The translations under genes were made by a program, and so were the position numbers. From Pelomyxa schiedti (taxonomy: Eukaryota; Evosea; Pelobiontida; Pelomyxidae), in NCBI GenBank assembly GCA_020536535.1, contig JAHLWZ010000151.1, positions 30,965-94,964 of the forward strand: 64,000 nucleotides of DNA, given 5' to 3'. Below the pieces are notes generated by a model. That model had not been told where the DNA came from. It ran no database searches and saw nothing but the letters and a program-made list of their open reading frames with translations. Shown piece by piece: positions 21,597 through 34,000 of the stretch (position 1 is its first letter; each line of letters begins with the position of its first letter).

Positions 21597-23475
21597 TCAT
21601 TGAATTTTGATAAAAAGAGAACGAAAAGCTAGAACCACATGCGCGTCTTGACTTTTAGCCTTTTCTACAAGGTCCAACCACCAGTTCAGGATTGTGGGAT
21701 TACAGGGGGTTGTGCTCAGAAAAACGGAACAATCCAGGACTGGGGCAGCAGTATTGTGTGGAGCATTTCTGCGATGTCGATGTTGGCTGCTGTCTCTTTG
21801 GATGTCTTGGCCAGGGAGGCCACTGATTCCTTCCATTGAATCATTCTGTATGTGTTGTGGTACGTGGGGCCAATGGAGTACCGGAATTGATTGTCCGGTG
21901 CAGAGGAGTGCGTCCTGGTCGCGCGAATTTCGTACTTTTTGGTGCATGACTTTGTCAGATTCTTTCTGGTTGCGACAACACCGCGGATTGTGGCGGTTGA
22001 AGGTCCGAGTTCCATGATTCCGTGGCCGGTACCAAGGCACGTGCATTTCACAACTACCATCTTCTCGTGGGAGTGCGTGGTATCTTCCAGTCTCCAGGAA
22101 CCTTCGTGCAGCTCGAAACTAACCTCTATCTGTATTTGGAATGACATGATCCCAGAGAGTTGTAAATGCACATACCAAGGGTGTGGAGGAGAAAGATATA
22201 TGTTCCGCTCTACAGGTACCGTCTGACCTCACCGTCAAAGTATGTTGGTCTGATGTTTTTATTTTGTTGGGATTGTTCCGTTGTCAGATGGAAATGAAGG
22301 TAATAGTAAACCTACCGGTTTCAGTAAGTGTATGGCAGGTCCTTTCTTTAACAGTATTATTTAGGAAACTCCGCCCAAAAGGAAGGGTTGGGTCAGAAGT
22401 ATCTGCTACTGGAGTCCGTTGTTTGAGTACACCTAAAAGGTTTGGCCCAATCGTGCCGGCATTGTCAAGAATATAGTTCGCATAGATCGCTGGAATTCCA
22501 GTGAAATCTAATCCACACTGGGTCAGCCAATCAGTGGCAGCATTTTTAATAGCGAGTTGGATCTAATCACGTTGAGACGGCATAAATATCGTCATGAACC
22601 TTTGGTAGAAAAGCTAGCAATTTGCGTCGTTGAAATATCTTTTCTATGTGTTGAACCGCTTCGATATCGGCAACCAAAACTGTTTGATGAAGGAGACTAA
22701 ATTTGGGTGCCTTGAGTTCAATGGACATTATTACCAGCAATGTAGTGAGAGTGTTCAATATAGTCTTGCTTGCATTTCTCAAACGCAAAAGTAAACTCAG
22801 GTGGAGTGGCAGATCGACCCTTAGAAATTGGAGGAGTGAATTTCCAGGCTTCAGCGTGTTGTACAGAGTCTTCCTCCCAGCGTTCTATCACCGGAGGAGG
22901 AGAAGTACTACAAGTTACCTGCAGTTCACCCCCAAAACTAGAAAATACAAACAGTTCAATTTGCCGGCCCATAAGGTGGGCAGGAATAGAGGCAGTGAAA
23001 TTCTGGCTCCTCCAACCCTTCAATAAATTAGAACCCCAAGTAACAATAAAGTAGCAGGTTTCCAAACTTACACGTAAAGATCCACACTGCTGCAGAATTG
23101 CGGTATAAGGCCTCCTAATGTCACAAAACAGCCTTTTCCTCCTACCAGTGTCATTATCACTGGATGTTAGCCCAGATAGAACGTCCAGTCTAAGTCTATC
23201 CACCTTGTTCACGTGCTCATCTACAGCTCGAGCCCAGTGAATTGCAGAATACAGGAAAGTGCTGCACTCCTTTTTAAATGCAAATTGCTTTTTCTCCACC
23301 ATAAACTGAGACCAGCTAAGAAATATCTAGAAATAAAAAGTCATTACCCCGGCGCCAGGAAGTACTTGTGGGAACAAACGTCGGACCAGTAGTCAAATCC
23401 AGCAATCATTACAATCATATGTGCTACATCCGGGCACACGCCCACACCCATAAGAGCCTGGGCCAAATCTTCCAT
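21597..23475 (-). CDS. Hypothetical multi-exon protein
   Basis: Unrecognised. Coding segments in order: MEDLAQALMGVGVCPDVAHM (start 23475), IAGFDYWSDVCSHKYFLAPG, MVEKKQFAFKKECSTFLYSA, VDRLRLDVLSGLTSSDNDT, a beta-rich stretch with a Pro/Ser loop, RRKLLAFLPKVHDDIYAV, QLAIKNAATDWLTQCGLDF, then IQIEVSFELHEGSWRLEDTT and RKNLTKSCTKKYEIRATRTH, ending PTILNWWLDLVEKAKSQDAH. The last junction needs a 26-nt intron (GT..AG). No catalytic motif, signal peptide or membrane segment is evident. Converges on NDC80 with only about 62 bp between stops. Confidence 0.5.
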
Positions 23476-23785
23476 TATTATGGGCACTCACACCACACCG
23501 TCGAAACCGGTTAGTTAGTGTTGTTAGTAGAAGGAAAACGACCGTTCCCCCAAGTGTAAATTCCAATGGTGTCCTCCAGCCGTCCCACCCCTCACCGACT
23601 TCCGGTCCACTCAAAGAATCCACAGCACTCAGTTGGGCTACACAAGAGTTCAAGGTATATCGTAGGCACTGAGCCCTAGAAAAGTCGGTTTTCTCTTTTT
23701 AGTTGGTAGTTATCTTCTTCTGATCCCTGTCAACTCATTTGACGCTTCTAAAACCACCTTCTCAACTTTTCCCATCCCCATCTGT

Positions 23786-26525
23786 CTAAGAAGTGAGTGC
23801 TTGGAGGGCATCAGCGGCACTGAGCCTGGTTGCTTTTTCAGGGTTCATCATCTCCATCATCACTGACTCAAGCAGCACAGGTTCCCCGTTGCTGCTATTG
23901 TTCTGCCGTCGCCTTTTTGTTGCTGTTGGTGTTGGTTGTGCTGCTTGCAATGCTGCTGCCCTTGCCTGCTGTGATGACGCCGATGAAAACAAGGGGATGG
24001 GGAAGTCGCAGAGGAGTGACTGGGTGTTGAATAAACTCATGTCGCGGCTCATGTCATGGTTCCCAATGAACTTGTGCTCAGGTGGCAGAAGAGCATTCCA
24101 GAAAGTGAGGGCGAGTGCAAAAGAGTCACACTTTGAGTATGAGAACACAGCGCCAGTGCCCCTCATGATCCCCTTGAGGAACTTGCCCAGCTCTGGTGGC
24201 ATCGTGCCTGTGTTGCCCCATGCCTGTGACGTGGTGGTCAACGTCATCTCCATGTTTGGGCAGTTCTGTGCCTCACCAAAGTCAATCAATGTCAATTTGC
24301 AAGTCTCTGGATCAACAAGAATGTTGTCTCCCTTGATGTCCCTGTGCCATTTGTTTGTTTGTTGGGTAACAATTTTGCGGGGGTGGAGACAAACCTGTGA
24401 ACAACAAAATGCGTCTCAATGTGGAAGATGGCCTTGAGTCCTTGAACAAACAGATTCTCAACTTCGAGTGTGCTCTTGTTGCTAGAGAAGGAAAGGAGGA
24501 ACGATGACAGTGTGATACCACAGTGGGGCATGAGGATGGCCAACGACTTGTTTCTGCCCAGCTCTCGAAAAGCAGATTGCTCTCTTGGTATTTTATCTGC
24601 AAAAGGTGCTGGAAGCCTGGAAAACGTGTGAGTTATTGACTTGATCGAGAAGTAATATGTGAAAAATAAATACCAAGGGATGACCAAAGCAGCAAGAGGG
24701 TGGATCACGTTTGGGTGATTTGGAACCAACGCGAGGGCAATGCATTCAACCATGTATTTCTGCCTCACCATTGTCTGCCGTGGTGTGTTCTCCCAGTTGA
24801 AAAGCACCTTCATGACCATGTCTGTGGTTGTTCTTCTCAGTGATGGTGATGATGGTGATGGAGAGGCTGTTGACGTGGCACTTATTTGGTTGTTATTGGA
24901 GCTGTTTGTGATGAATGTCGTGCCTCGGTATTGCACTTTGAACGCAGCAGCATTGGAACCAGTGCCAAGCAGTTTCACCACCTCAAAATCATCAATAGTT
25001 GCTGAAATCAGTGATGTCATTGTGTTTACAATTGTCTTATTGATGGGTGAGAGGGTTTTTTTTGACCTTTGTATGTGTGTTGTGGAGTGAGGAGCCAGAA
25101 CCTTGTATCGTTCCACTTCTTCTGTGAGGGCTTTCGTCAGGTTTTCGGCATTAGTGTGTTGTTGACGCAGAGCTGTCTCCGTTTCCTTTACACGGTTCAC
25201 AAGTTGTTCCTTCTCCATCTGTCATTTATTTGAGCGTGTGAAGAGAAACCTGACGAAAACCTTGATTCTTTCCACTTCATCTGTGAGCTGTTTCCTCAGA
25301 TTTTCGGCAACAGTTTGTTCCTGGAAATGTGTGACTTAAGTTTTTTTAAAGAACAAAGAAGAGGTGGGGCGTTGTACATCTGCAAGTTGTTTCTTCAGAG
25401 TGTCAACTTGCTGTGTGCGTTTTAATTTTAGTAAAGGCTTCAACCAACGCGCACCTCTTGAGAATGTGCCCTTTCTTCAACGAGCTGTTTTTTCAAGGAT
25501 TCCACTTCTTTTTCCAATATTTCAACAGTGGTCACTTGTTGTTGCACTACAGAGTTGGTCTTCCCACTGTTGCTCACTGGATATGAAGAGAGGACCTTTT
25601 CTGCACCCCTGTGGCCAAGTACGGCAGCCTTCACCAGCCAGTTCTGTGACTGCTCCACGTCGGAATCAACGCCATCGCCATCCCTGAGACACACACCAAG
25701 GTGAAACATTGAAACGGGGTCACCGCCCTCGGCACCCATCCGGAAATATCCAACAGCAGCCCTCTTGTCTATCGGCGCCCCGCAGTCTCCCCTTTGGCAA
25801 TACTCTCCAAGCTCCCCAAGTGCCTGCCCACCGCCCCGCGTCGCGTCGCTGAACAGCTCGAGGGCCTTGCCGGCGTCCAGGCCGACCCCAATGCCCCGCT
25901 CGTGGCAGTACCCAAGGAACACCTGGGCCTGGGCAGAGCACCAAACCCCCGCGGCGGCCTCGAGCAGCTTCGCGGCCTGCGCCACGTCCTTCGCGGCGCC
26001 CCACACGCCCCACAGGTAGCACCAGCCCAGGTACGCCTGCGCGTCGCTGTTCGTGTCCGACTTCTGGAACAGCTGCGCGGCCATTGCCCAGTCCCTCTTG
26101 ACGCCCTCGCCGCGCAGGTAGCACACGCCGAGGCGCCACGAGTGCCGCCTGTGTTGGGCGAGCGCGGCGGCTCTGTAGAGCGACACGGCCCTGCGGTGGT
26201 CGGGCTCCACGCCGACGCCGCGCTGGTAGCACAGGCCGAGCTGGGCCATGGCGTCGCAGTGGGACAGGCCGGCGGCCATGGTCCACGCCGAGACCGCCTT
26301 GGCGACGTCGCGGGCGGGCTCGGACAGCGTGCCGTAGTAGCACTCGCAGCCGACCGAGTACAGCCCCTCGGCGTTGCGTGCCTTGCTGTACCAGCGCAGC
26401 GCCTCGTCCAGGTTCTTGGACACCCCGCGTGTGCCGTTGTGGTAGCACCCACCAAGTTCACACATAGCCCTGGTGTCGCCTGCGTTTGCCTGCTCGACGA
26501 GGGAACCTATGCCACGGGTGGCCAT
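23786..26525 (-). CDS. Sel1-repeat / coiled-coil / PINK1-like protein kinase
   Basis: Exon 1 (26525 to about 25460) encodes at least seven Sel1-type repeats, for example ALRWYSKARNAEGLYSVGCE, AMAQLGLCYQRGVGVEPDH, SWRLGVCYLRGEGVKRDWAM, QVFLGYCHERGIGVGLDAGK and VSMFHLGVCLRDGDGVDSD. It runs into a coiled coil (EILEKEVESLKKQLVEERAH). Three short phase-0 exons add related helical units (QVDTLKKQLAD; AENLRKQLTDEVERIK; AENLTKALTEEVERYK). A kinase follows: DFEVVKLLGTGSNAAAFKV, MVMKVLFNWENT, HPNVIHPLAAL, LAILMPHCGITL, HFVVHR plus DIKGDNILVD, LIDFGEAQN, GNTGTMPPELGKF. The HPNVI, DIKGDNIL and GN..PPE motifs recall PINK1-like kinases, but the fusion differs from PINK1. All exon joins are phase 0, supporting one gene. 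Substrates unknown. Confidence 0.7.
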
Positions 26526-26663
26526 CAAAGTTGTTGCTCGGACAGAAAAACACCAAACTTCCCCCTTCGAGGCATTACACTGTGGAATAGAAACAAGCTG
26601 GCTGTGTCAGCTTTCCACCCCAGATCATGTTTCAGTTCCCTCATAGGTGACGTTTCGTAGAAA
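26526..26663. promoter_or_regulatory. Divergent promoter region
   Basis: 138 bp between the start codons of the Sel1-kinase gene and the single-exon gene to its right. No motif assigned. Confidence 0.35.
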
Positions 26664-27962
26664 ATGCAGGGTGAGCAACCCAAGTCGCCGGCGCCGAAGA
26701 AGCCAAGGAGCACAAAAACCAACCATCTGGTCCCGCCCCGATGGCTGGGTGTCATCACTTATGGGACTCAGTGTGTTTGGGCACGGGAACAAATGGCTGC
26801 CCTAACGATCGCGTGTCACTCTCCCCAGCGCTGCGGGATACGGTCCCCAGCATCGGTGTTGGGGCCCCACCTCGTTCGGCAATTGTGGGACGCCTGCGTT
26901 GTGAGCTGCCTGAGGGCTTTTGCCGTGGAAATTTGGGTGGGCTCAAAGGAACCCAGGGAAGAGCGCCGGTTATGCATCGTCAAGGTCCGCGTGTCGCCCC
27001 TGCTGTTGGGAATCACAAGTATTGAGTGTGTAGAACCGCCGGAGGAATTATGGGTCCGCTCCATGTTTAGTGACCAGTACTGGATTGATGAGAATAGAAT
27101 GTTCATGGACAAGGGGGTGCTGGAAGTAATAGGATGCATGCTTGTGGATACAAGAACTGGGAAGGAGAGGCACCTGATTCAGGAGGATCCCCACATTCCC
27201 GAGCTTTGCGTGAATGGGGAGTGGTGGTTGCAGCTCACAGAAAAGAATGGCGCTCCTTACCTTGTCATCACCAGTCTGACAGCTGAGAAGGAAAATGACC
27301 CTGTTCTTGTTCCACTACCTGATGACTATCACTTGGCCGTCGAAACGATCCGCTTCAACAAAGTGATGTCGTCACAGGCGGTGATTCTTCTCAACAGAAG
27401 AAGTTCCACCACTCAGCTGGTTATTTTTGATGTTACTAAGACACACGCAACGAAGAACCTGGAAGTTGAAAGCATTACAGAGTGCGTTTTTCCACCAGAG
27501 CACCTTGAAGATTTCCTTATGGAATCCCTTCTTGTGATGAAGAACAGAGCTGGGCAAAATGTGTTCATTGTTGAGACCTCCTATGACGGGTCATACCCCC
27601 CGGGGTTGGTGTTTGCGGTCCAATCGAATGGATGCCTCACTAAGCTCTATGATGAAGTTGGCACAGGGGTTGTCTCTCAGTTGAGCTCAACCCAGTTCTC
27701 CATTTACTACCCAAGGCTGAAAGAACTCCAAATTTTCGACTGCAATGACATCACAACAAGCAACCCTCGTCCATTGCAGACAATTCCGCATGTTGAACAC
27801 AGTGAATACCTTTCAGGTGGAGGGTTCATTGTGCTGGTTTCAGGTAAACAGAGGCTGCAGGTGATTGAAGCATCCTCAGGACTTATTGTTGCTTGCATTG
27901 GGTTTCTCGCGCCTGGGTGGTCCATCAAGCAACTAAACCAGACGGAGTCTTTCATGTGGTAA
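26664..27962 (+). CDS. Single-exon hypothetical protein
   Basis: A 432-residue intronless frame, unlike its intron-rich neighbours. N-terminus MQGEQPKSPAPKKPRS is basic. A segment QMAALTIACHSPQRCGIRSP followed by LGPHLVRQLWDACV looks like an F-box-type or degenerate helical motif. The remainder is beta-rich with repeated hydrophobic/charged alternation (GEWWLQLTEKNGAPYLVITS, QAVILLNRRSSTTQLVIFDV, AGQNVFIVETSYDG, KQRLQVIEASSGLIVACIGF), suggesting a beta-propeller or similar. AATAAA at 27971. Protists often carry expanded families of such proteins; intronless structure may mean retrocopy origin. No function inferred. Confidence 0.7.
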   Translation: MQGEQPKSPAPKKPRSTKTNHLVPPRWLGVITYGTQCVWAREQMAALTIACHSPQRCGIRSPASVLGPHLVRQLWDACVVSCLRAFAVEIWVGSKEPREERRLCIVKVRVSPLLLGITSIECVEPPEELWVRSMFSDQYWIDENRMFMDKGVLEVIGCMLVDTRTGKERHLIQEDPHIPELCVNGEWWLQLTEKNGAPYLVITSLTAEKENDPVLVPLPDDYHLAVETIRFNKVMSSQAVILLNRRSSTTQLVIFDVTKTHATKNLEVESITECVFPPEHLEDFLMESLLVMKNRAGQNVFIVETSYDGSYPPGLVFAVQSNGCLTKLYDEVGTGVVSQLSSTQFSIYYPRLKELQIFDCNDITTSNPRPLQTIPHVEHSEYLSGGGFIVLVSGKQRLQVIEASSGLIVACIGFLAPGWSIKQLNQTESFMW

Positions 27963-27970
27963 GCTGGGAG

Positions 27971-27976
27971 AATAAA
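27971..27976 (+). terminator. Poly(A) signal of the single-exon gene
   Basis: AATAAA begins 9 nt after the TAA stop. Very short 3' untranslated region. Confidence 0.55.
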
Positions 27977-28234
27977 AAGAAAAACCCCTATCTAAGATAA
28001 GTCTCGAGCTTTCACTTCATCAGGTGGCTGTGCTCTGTGATGTGTGGGGCATTCTGCTTCCTAGGATATTTTGCACACCCAAAGATGTTGGGCTGGCGGT
28101 AAGGGCGCCATGCCATGCATCATAAGTGAGGGGAACTCAGGCTCACACCTAAAAATCGTTGGGAAGCCGTGGTGCTGAGGCCAGGTCAAGATAAGAAACC
28201 CGGAGTCAGCGAGTTCGCGAAAAAAATCTCAACG

Positions 28235-30884
28235 ATGACTTTCGGGTCAGCAATTCTGCGGTTGTGTGTTGTACTTGGAGTGATCGTCAACGACGTTGGG
28301 TGTGATTGGTTGTGGACATCAACAGATACAAGCAGGTCCAGTTCGTTGGGTTCGTGCCTGCTTTGGGTTTATTATGGGAGGCGCCTTTGTTCAAGTTTTT
28401 GTTTTTAGGTTTTGATGCTACTATTGATTCACAGGGGAATGTGATTTGCCTTGGGATGAGGTTGGCTGCCTATTTCTTTACCCCCTTTTTCTTTTTTTCC
28501 CCCTCCCACAACTTAATAGTGATGGGCCAGTTGAGGGTGGTATCAGTGAAAGTGATCCTCATGCAGTACTTGTTGCATGGTCCAAAGAAGGAGAGACAAT
28601 GTTGCTCTGTTCATACTACTTACAAGCACTTACCCTCCTTGAAGATGGAAAGTGGATGTTCCAAACACTGACGCGGAATCAGCGGAAGAATTTAGTGTAG
28701 AAACTCCTAAGTTTTCTAAAACTGAGCAACCCCCAAGGGAGCAATTGCCATTGATAGTGACGACTACTTTTGGGTTGTAACCAGTGGGAGTATGTACAGT
28801 TCTCTACCCAATACAAGGAAGTTGTTCACGGAAGTGCAGGTCAAAGAATTTTTATCTATATTGGCGTGTCGAGTAGCGGCGAGCAATTCATTTTTGATTC
28901 ATTTATGCCATTTGATTTTGAGGATTGCTTCCCAATTCAACTTTACGTTGATTACAATGTGTGTTCAGCCGGGGTTTATTGTCTTGAAGCTCACCCCAAG
29001 TAGATGTACATGTGGATACTAACCAGGAAAGGTATTTTCAAATACCGTTTTGATATGTTCGATATTCCAATCTGGTATACGCTGTACTGCCTTGGAGAAT
29101 GCCAGTAAACTCCGTTCATACCTCTTTCATTCCTGATAAGGCCGCAGGAAGTTTGTATTCGATAACTCTGGCAGTGTATATGTATCATCAACCATTACTG
29201 GAACAAGAAATGTTTTTCTACAAAAACTGACCTTTAGGTATAGTCACTTAGCAAAGTGTAACACTGAATGAAATAGCGATTCAAATGCAACCTTAGTATG
29301 GAATATTACTCTTGAGGGTATTGGCACGCCAATAGGCATGTACACAGCAACCGATTTTCTGTCATTATATCTTGTATGTAGTTTCTAAATTGTGGCACAT
29401 AACAGTTAATAATAGGCCACAAATGTCGATTCCGTATGTGTGCATATTATTCAATTCCTTCCAACAGGAACAGTCATCCGTGAAAGTCTTGTAACAGCTA
29501 ATTTTAATACATCATTTAGTGCTGGCGGTTTGATAAATCAGACTATCCTCCTTGTATTACCGCTAAAAATTTGTCCTTTTGTTATAATCGACTTGCAGGG
29601 GGGAAAAGGGCTGGAAACTGAAGGTTCTGTGCCGACAGCTGTACTCCTTGCCTATGACATTTCATCGGCACGTACATTGTGGCAAGAAGATTCAGTGGGG
29701 AACTTTCAATCCAACTCACCATACAACGATGCTATGGTAAAGATTGTAACTTCATCCAAATTGTGTGCGATAGTGGGAACAATGCATGGAGATTCTTTTG
29801 GAAAGTGCGATCTAACTGTGAGTCTGTATTCTACTTGGGTTTTTCTCAAAATTTTGTGAGGTAGTCTTATTCATATCTTGAACGTAGGTATTTTCTCCCA
29901 CCTTAACTTTGAAGTTTATTTCCTTTCTTTCCAGTAACAGCGTTCAATGCCACTGCCTCCCTATATACTGAGCTGTGGAGTGATTTTATTACTGGCCAAC
30001 TTGAATGTGTTATTCCCCTTGACCGCTTTCTAGTGATGATTGTTGTGGGTGCCGCCTTCCTTACTACCATTACGATTTGCGCATGTGGTATGGGAATATT
30101 GCGCCCGGTTTCATCAGAATACTCCTATCAGGTTTCCACAACAATTTACCCTCCTCTCACGTGACATAGAAACTTGGCAGTGCCGAAAGAAAGTCAGATG
30201 AAAATATTCCTCAGGGCGGAACAAAGCGGTACGAAGATGACGATCAACAGCCACGTTCTCTATCTGGTACCCTGCGGGTACTTAAATGGGCACATGGGAT
30301 ATCTGCCTGTTGTACCCTTGTGCTTTCCATTATCGCCATTTTCATTAAGGGAGAAACAGCCTGGCCAGGTGCATGTGGTGAAAATTGGGAGTATGCTCTC
30401 TTCTTTTCTTTACCGATTAGTGTAACTTCTGCTAGTATCTGGAACCCACTTGCTTGTGCTCCAGTTTTCTACATGTGGCTGCTTATTCCAGAATACCTAG
30501 CTGACCTCATCTTCCTCTTGTGAGTGTTAGTTCTTCAGCAAATGACCATAATAACCCATTCATTCCTTTCCCAAAAACATAATAAGGTCCCGCAAGGAAA
30601 AACGCGTCTTGACTTTTGCCCTTGTTGACCTGGTCACCATCACCACCCTCATTCTCATGCCTCTTAGCCTCATGCTTTATGCCAACCACACCACGTGGTA
30701 TATCCTATGGTCCTGTGTGTGCCTCCTCATGATTCTGCGGGAATCCCTTGCTGTTGTTCTGACTGTCAAACACACTACCCATACTCATGCATCCCTTGTT
30801 GCTGGTATGTCTGTATTCCATTTCCTTGCCGCTGTGAGCTTTGCAGCACTTTTTTGCTGTATTTGGCCTGTACAACTAGACTAA
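28235..30884 (+). CDS. Secreted-ectodomain membrane protein with C-terminal multi-pass region
   Basis: MTFGSAILRLCVVLGVIVND is a signal peptide. The ectodomain comes in many exons: FDATIDSQGNVICLGM, DPHAVLVAWSKEGETMLLCS, GQRIFIYIGVSSSGEQFIFD, FRYRFDMFDIPIWY, VIRESLVTANFNTSFSAGG, TEGSVPTAVLLAYDISSART, resembling a beta-propeller with blades containing Cys and N-glycosylation sites. A TM helix follows (RFLVMIVVGAAFLTTITICA), then several hydrophobic helices: ISACCTLVLSIIAIFIKG, YALFFSLPISVTSASIWN, LTFALVDLVTITTLILMPLS, WYILWSCVCLLMILRESLA, MSVFHFLAAVSFAALFCCIW. Receptor-like topology, function unknown. AATAAA at 30890. Splice junctions between 28.7 and 29.5 kb are uncertain. Confidence 0.6.
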
Positions 30885-30889
30885 ATAGA

Positions 30890-30895
30890 AATAAA
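30890..30895 (+). terminator. Poly(A) signal
   Basis: AATAAA begins 6 nt after the stop of the membrane-protein gene. Confidence 0.5.
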
Positions 30896-31052
30896 CACAA
30901 AAAAACAATTTGTTACTCCTGTTTGGCTTTAGAGCTTTGAAAAAGCTCCATTTGACATTTGGTGTTGGATAAATAGAATAGTACAGCGTTTTTTTTGGTT
31001 GGAGTGGTGGGGTTCCTCTGGTCCTGGGTGGATGGAAATCAAGTCACATTAA

Positions 31053-34000
31053 TCAGGTTTTCTTGCTGGTGGATGATCTTCCAGGCAGTCTGAAACCAGA
31101 AAAACCTTTGCCAGAAGTGCCTAAGGAGGTGGATGTCTGTGACTTGGGAAGCAGTCCAAAGCCTGCTCCTGAGTGTTTGCGGGGTTTGGTGGGAATAAGG
31201 GTTGGGGATTTGCTACTACCGCTGGATTCCGGTGGGGAATTCTGTGTGGGCATGTCGGGATGTAGTAACTGTTGCTGCTGTATTTCTTGTTGTTGATGTA
31301 GTGGGGGTGGTGGGATTGCTATGGGTGAATGTTGGGGAGCGGTTGGGGGAAGGATGTCACGTGGGATAGGGGGTGGTATATAACAGGAAACGGGAGGTGG
31401 TATTTCAGAGACGAAAGGAGGTTCTATATCACATGGTATTGGCGGGGGTATGTCAGTGGGTGTTATGTCGAGTGACGGTGGTGGTGGTGGGGGTACTATG
31501 GAGATGGAAGGAGGAGGAAGTTCGGCCTCGGCCTCAACTTGGGGTGGGATTTCGGGAGAGGTTGGAGGGGGACCTGGTGGTGGTCTGAGTGTGACGGAAG
31601 GTGCTGTAGGTTGTACTGGGGGCGGGCAAATGTCATCTGTTGGTGGATATTGCGGTAGTTCTATTTCCGATGCGAGGGGAGGGGGGTGATAGGAAAAATC
31701 TGGGGGTGTGCTGATTTCTTCATGGGGAGGTGGAACTACAATATCGGGGGGTGGCTTTTGATGAAGTGGAGGACTAGGGGGCAGCAATCCCTCTACGCTG
31801 GTTACTTCACTCTTTCGAAGGAACATGCTTCCCACAAGATCATCAATGGAAACATCTGTACAAGGGCTTGGGGGTGGTTAGTGTCACTAAAATCTGGTGT
31901 TTTTGGTACGAGCCTGATTGGTGTAAACGGGGGTACATCCAAATCCAATTCAAAACCAAAATCGCCCATAAGGTCAGAAAGACTTGCGGGTGGTGAAGTG
32001 GAAGTGGTGCTGGTGTCAAATGAATTGCGTGGAAAGCGCGTTGCTTGCGAAGTCTCTGTTGGAAACGGGGGAATGTCTTCATTCAAGCTTGGAGTTGGAG
32101 GGAGGCTAGGAGGGCTTTGCATCGGGGGAGATAACGGAGGAGTAACATAATTTGTACTGCCCTGTTGGTGGGTTTCAATTCCTGGGACTTGAATTTGAGG
32201 CCAATTTGAGTACGAGAAGGGTTCCACTCTGGGAATATCGGGTGTAGCTACATATTTAAAGAATAGTGTAGACAAAAACTGAGGCTTGTAAGAAAAAGCT
32301 TCTTTGAAGGGGGATACTTGTTTTTCTTTTTCTGCAGCTACGAGTCGATCTGCAAGCTCCTCACTATCCCTGTGAAAGATGTGAAATAATGATCAGGGAA
32401 ACCCAGCACGACGTACTGTGAGCGGAAGAAGCAGGTGGCAAAAATTGCTGCAATGCTATCTCGGGACATGGAAGTCTATTCATTTAAATGAAACATATTG
32501 CTAAAGGATGCATACAGCTTCTTCAGCTTCCGGAGTGCAGAAGTTTTGAACGAAAGTGATTAAATAGCCTATTGTGATCCTGTTGACCTCGGGAAGTTGC
32601 CCCAGAATGGAAAGGGGATCCTGTGCCTCCAGACATAAGGTACTTGGGATATTTTATGATCAAGTTGTGATTGAGAAGAATGTACTAGAGATTTGCGGGG
32701 ATGATTGGCTCAGGCAATGCCCTAAGCCAGAGCTTCAGTAAGGCAGCGCAGGTGTGAACATCAGATGGGGCTGGGTAAATTCCCTTATTGAGGTTTGATT
32801 TCGAGGTCTCAATCTCACTCACAGTGCCAGATATACGAAAGATGCAGGGGGCTTTTAGTCCTATCATAAATGAGAACTTATTTTGTGTCACATTTCATCA
32901 TACCGCCCAAAAATAAAATACTTTCACAACAGTACTTGACCAATAGAGGTATTTTTACAGGTCTGAGGAAATTAGCATTCTGTCTGGCGACAACATCTTC
33001 AAGGGGAACATGGAATATGGCGTTTGAGTTCTTTTTTGAAGGTTTGAGATTTTTCAGGGGTAAACCGCGTTTATCATACATCGAGCTGTGTAGCCTTTGT
33101 TGTGAAACTTGGTGGTTTCTTAACTTGTAAAAGGGAAGAACCAACCTGCAAAGAGTTACGCAAACATATTTAACCAGGAATAGCTCACCTTGCAGTAGGG
33201 CTCAAATCCAAAAGGGGGTGGTACAGAAAAAGCGTCATCCAATTTTTGGGTGAATTCTTCCAAGTCAATCGCTGGATCAATGCCAACAGACTCGGTTTCT
33301 AGTTGCTGCAATAACGAGCCTATGTCTTGATCAGCCTTGGCGATGATCTGGGAGAACAACACAAAGCAGTCCTATGCATGCATTTACTACAAACAAAAAG
33401 CGAGGAAGGGGACTTTTAGATGTGCCACTCTGCGGAAAAAGGCGTTGTAAAGATCCTATAACAAGGCAGTGAGCAGATTTATAATAATTTATCGACATAC
33501 AGTGAGTATTCCGGGCATTCCTTTGGTGTAATATTCTTCTTGTATTTTATTGGTAGCCATGATTTGCTGTCTGTACGCGCATTCAAGTTCTTTGATATCA
33601 TCACGAAGTTTATTCAGCTTTTTTTCCAGCTGGGGATAGTTGAGCTGTTACATAAAGACCTAGCAAGCAAAACACTTTGAGTTGCTCCCGCTTTTTCTTT
33701 GGATCTCCCTCGAGTTCCTTAATCTGCAGTTCCAAAATTTCTGCATCTCTGGAACTCCTATGAAATTGATCTTTTATCTGATTGAGGTTACATTTTATAA
33801 CTTCAGTAAGAAAACCTTGTTGAGCGCACTAACAGCATCGAGGTGCATCTTCATTTGATGCTGTGCATCTGAAATAGACTGTGTTGTTTCTTTTAGAGCC
33901 TTCTCTTGTCATAACGAGGGACTACCTTTTTTTTAATATTTTCCATTTCATCCACAAGTTTGGACAAAGGATTGCAAACAAGCTCCAGAATCTGCTTGGA

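Noticed and set aside
21694-21710. tgtgggattacagg resembling Alu antisense
   Set aside because: It lies near the 3' end of a minus-strand coding gene and the match is only about 12 nt with no extension.
23476-23653. N-terminal extension of the hypothetical gene 21597-23475
   Set aside because: The extended frame would begin with TTG, not ATG, and contains TACTAAC-like intron motifs. The ATG at 23475 is preferred.
25794-26660. Long plus-strand frame antisense to the Sel1 repeats
   Set aside because: GC-rich third positions keep several frames open. The minus-strand frame has clear Sel1 repeats, so this is a shadow.
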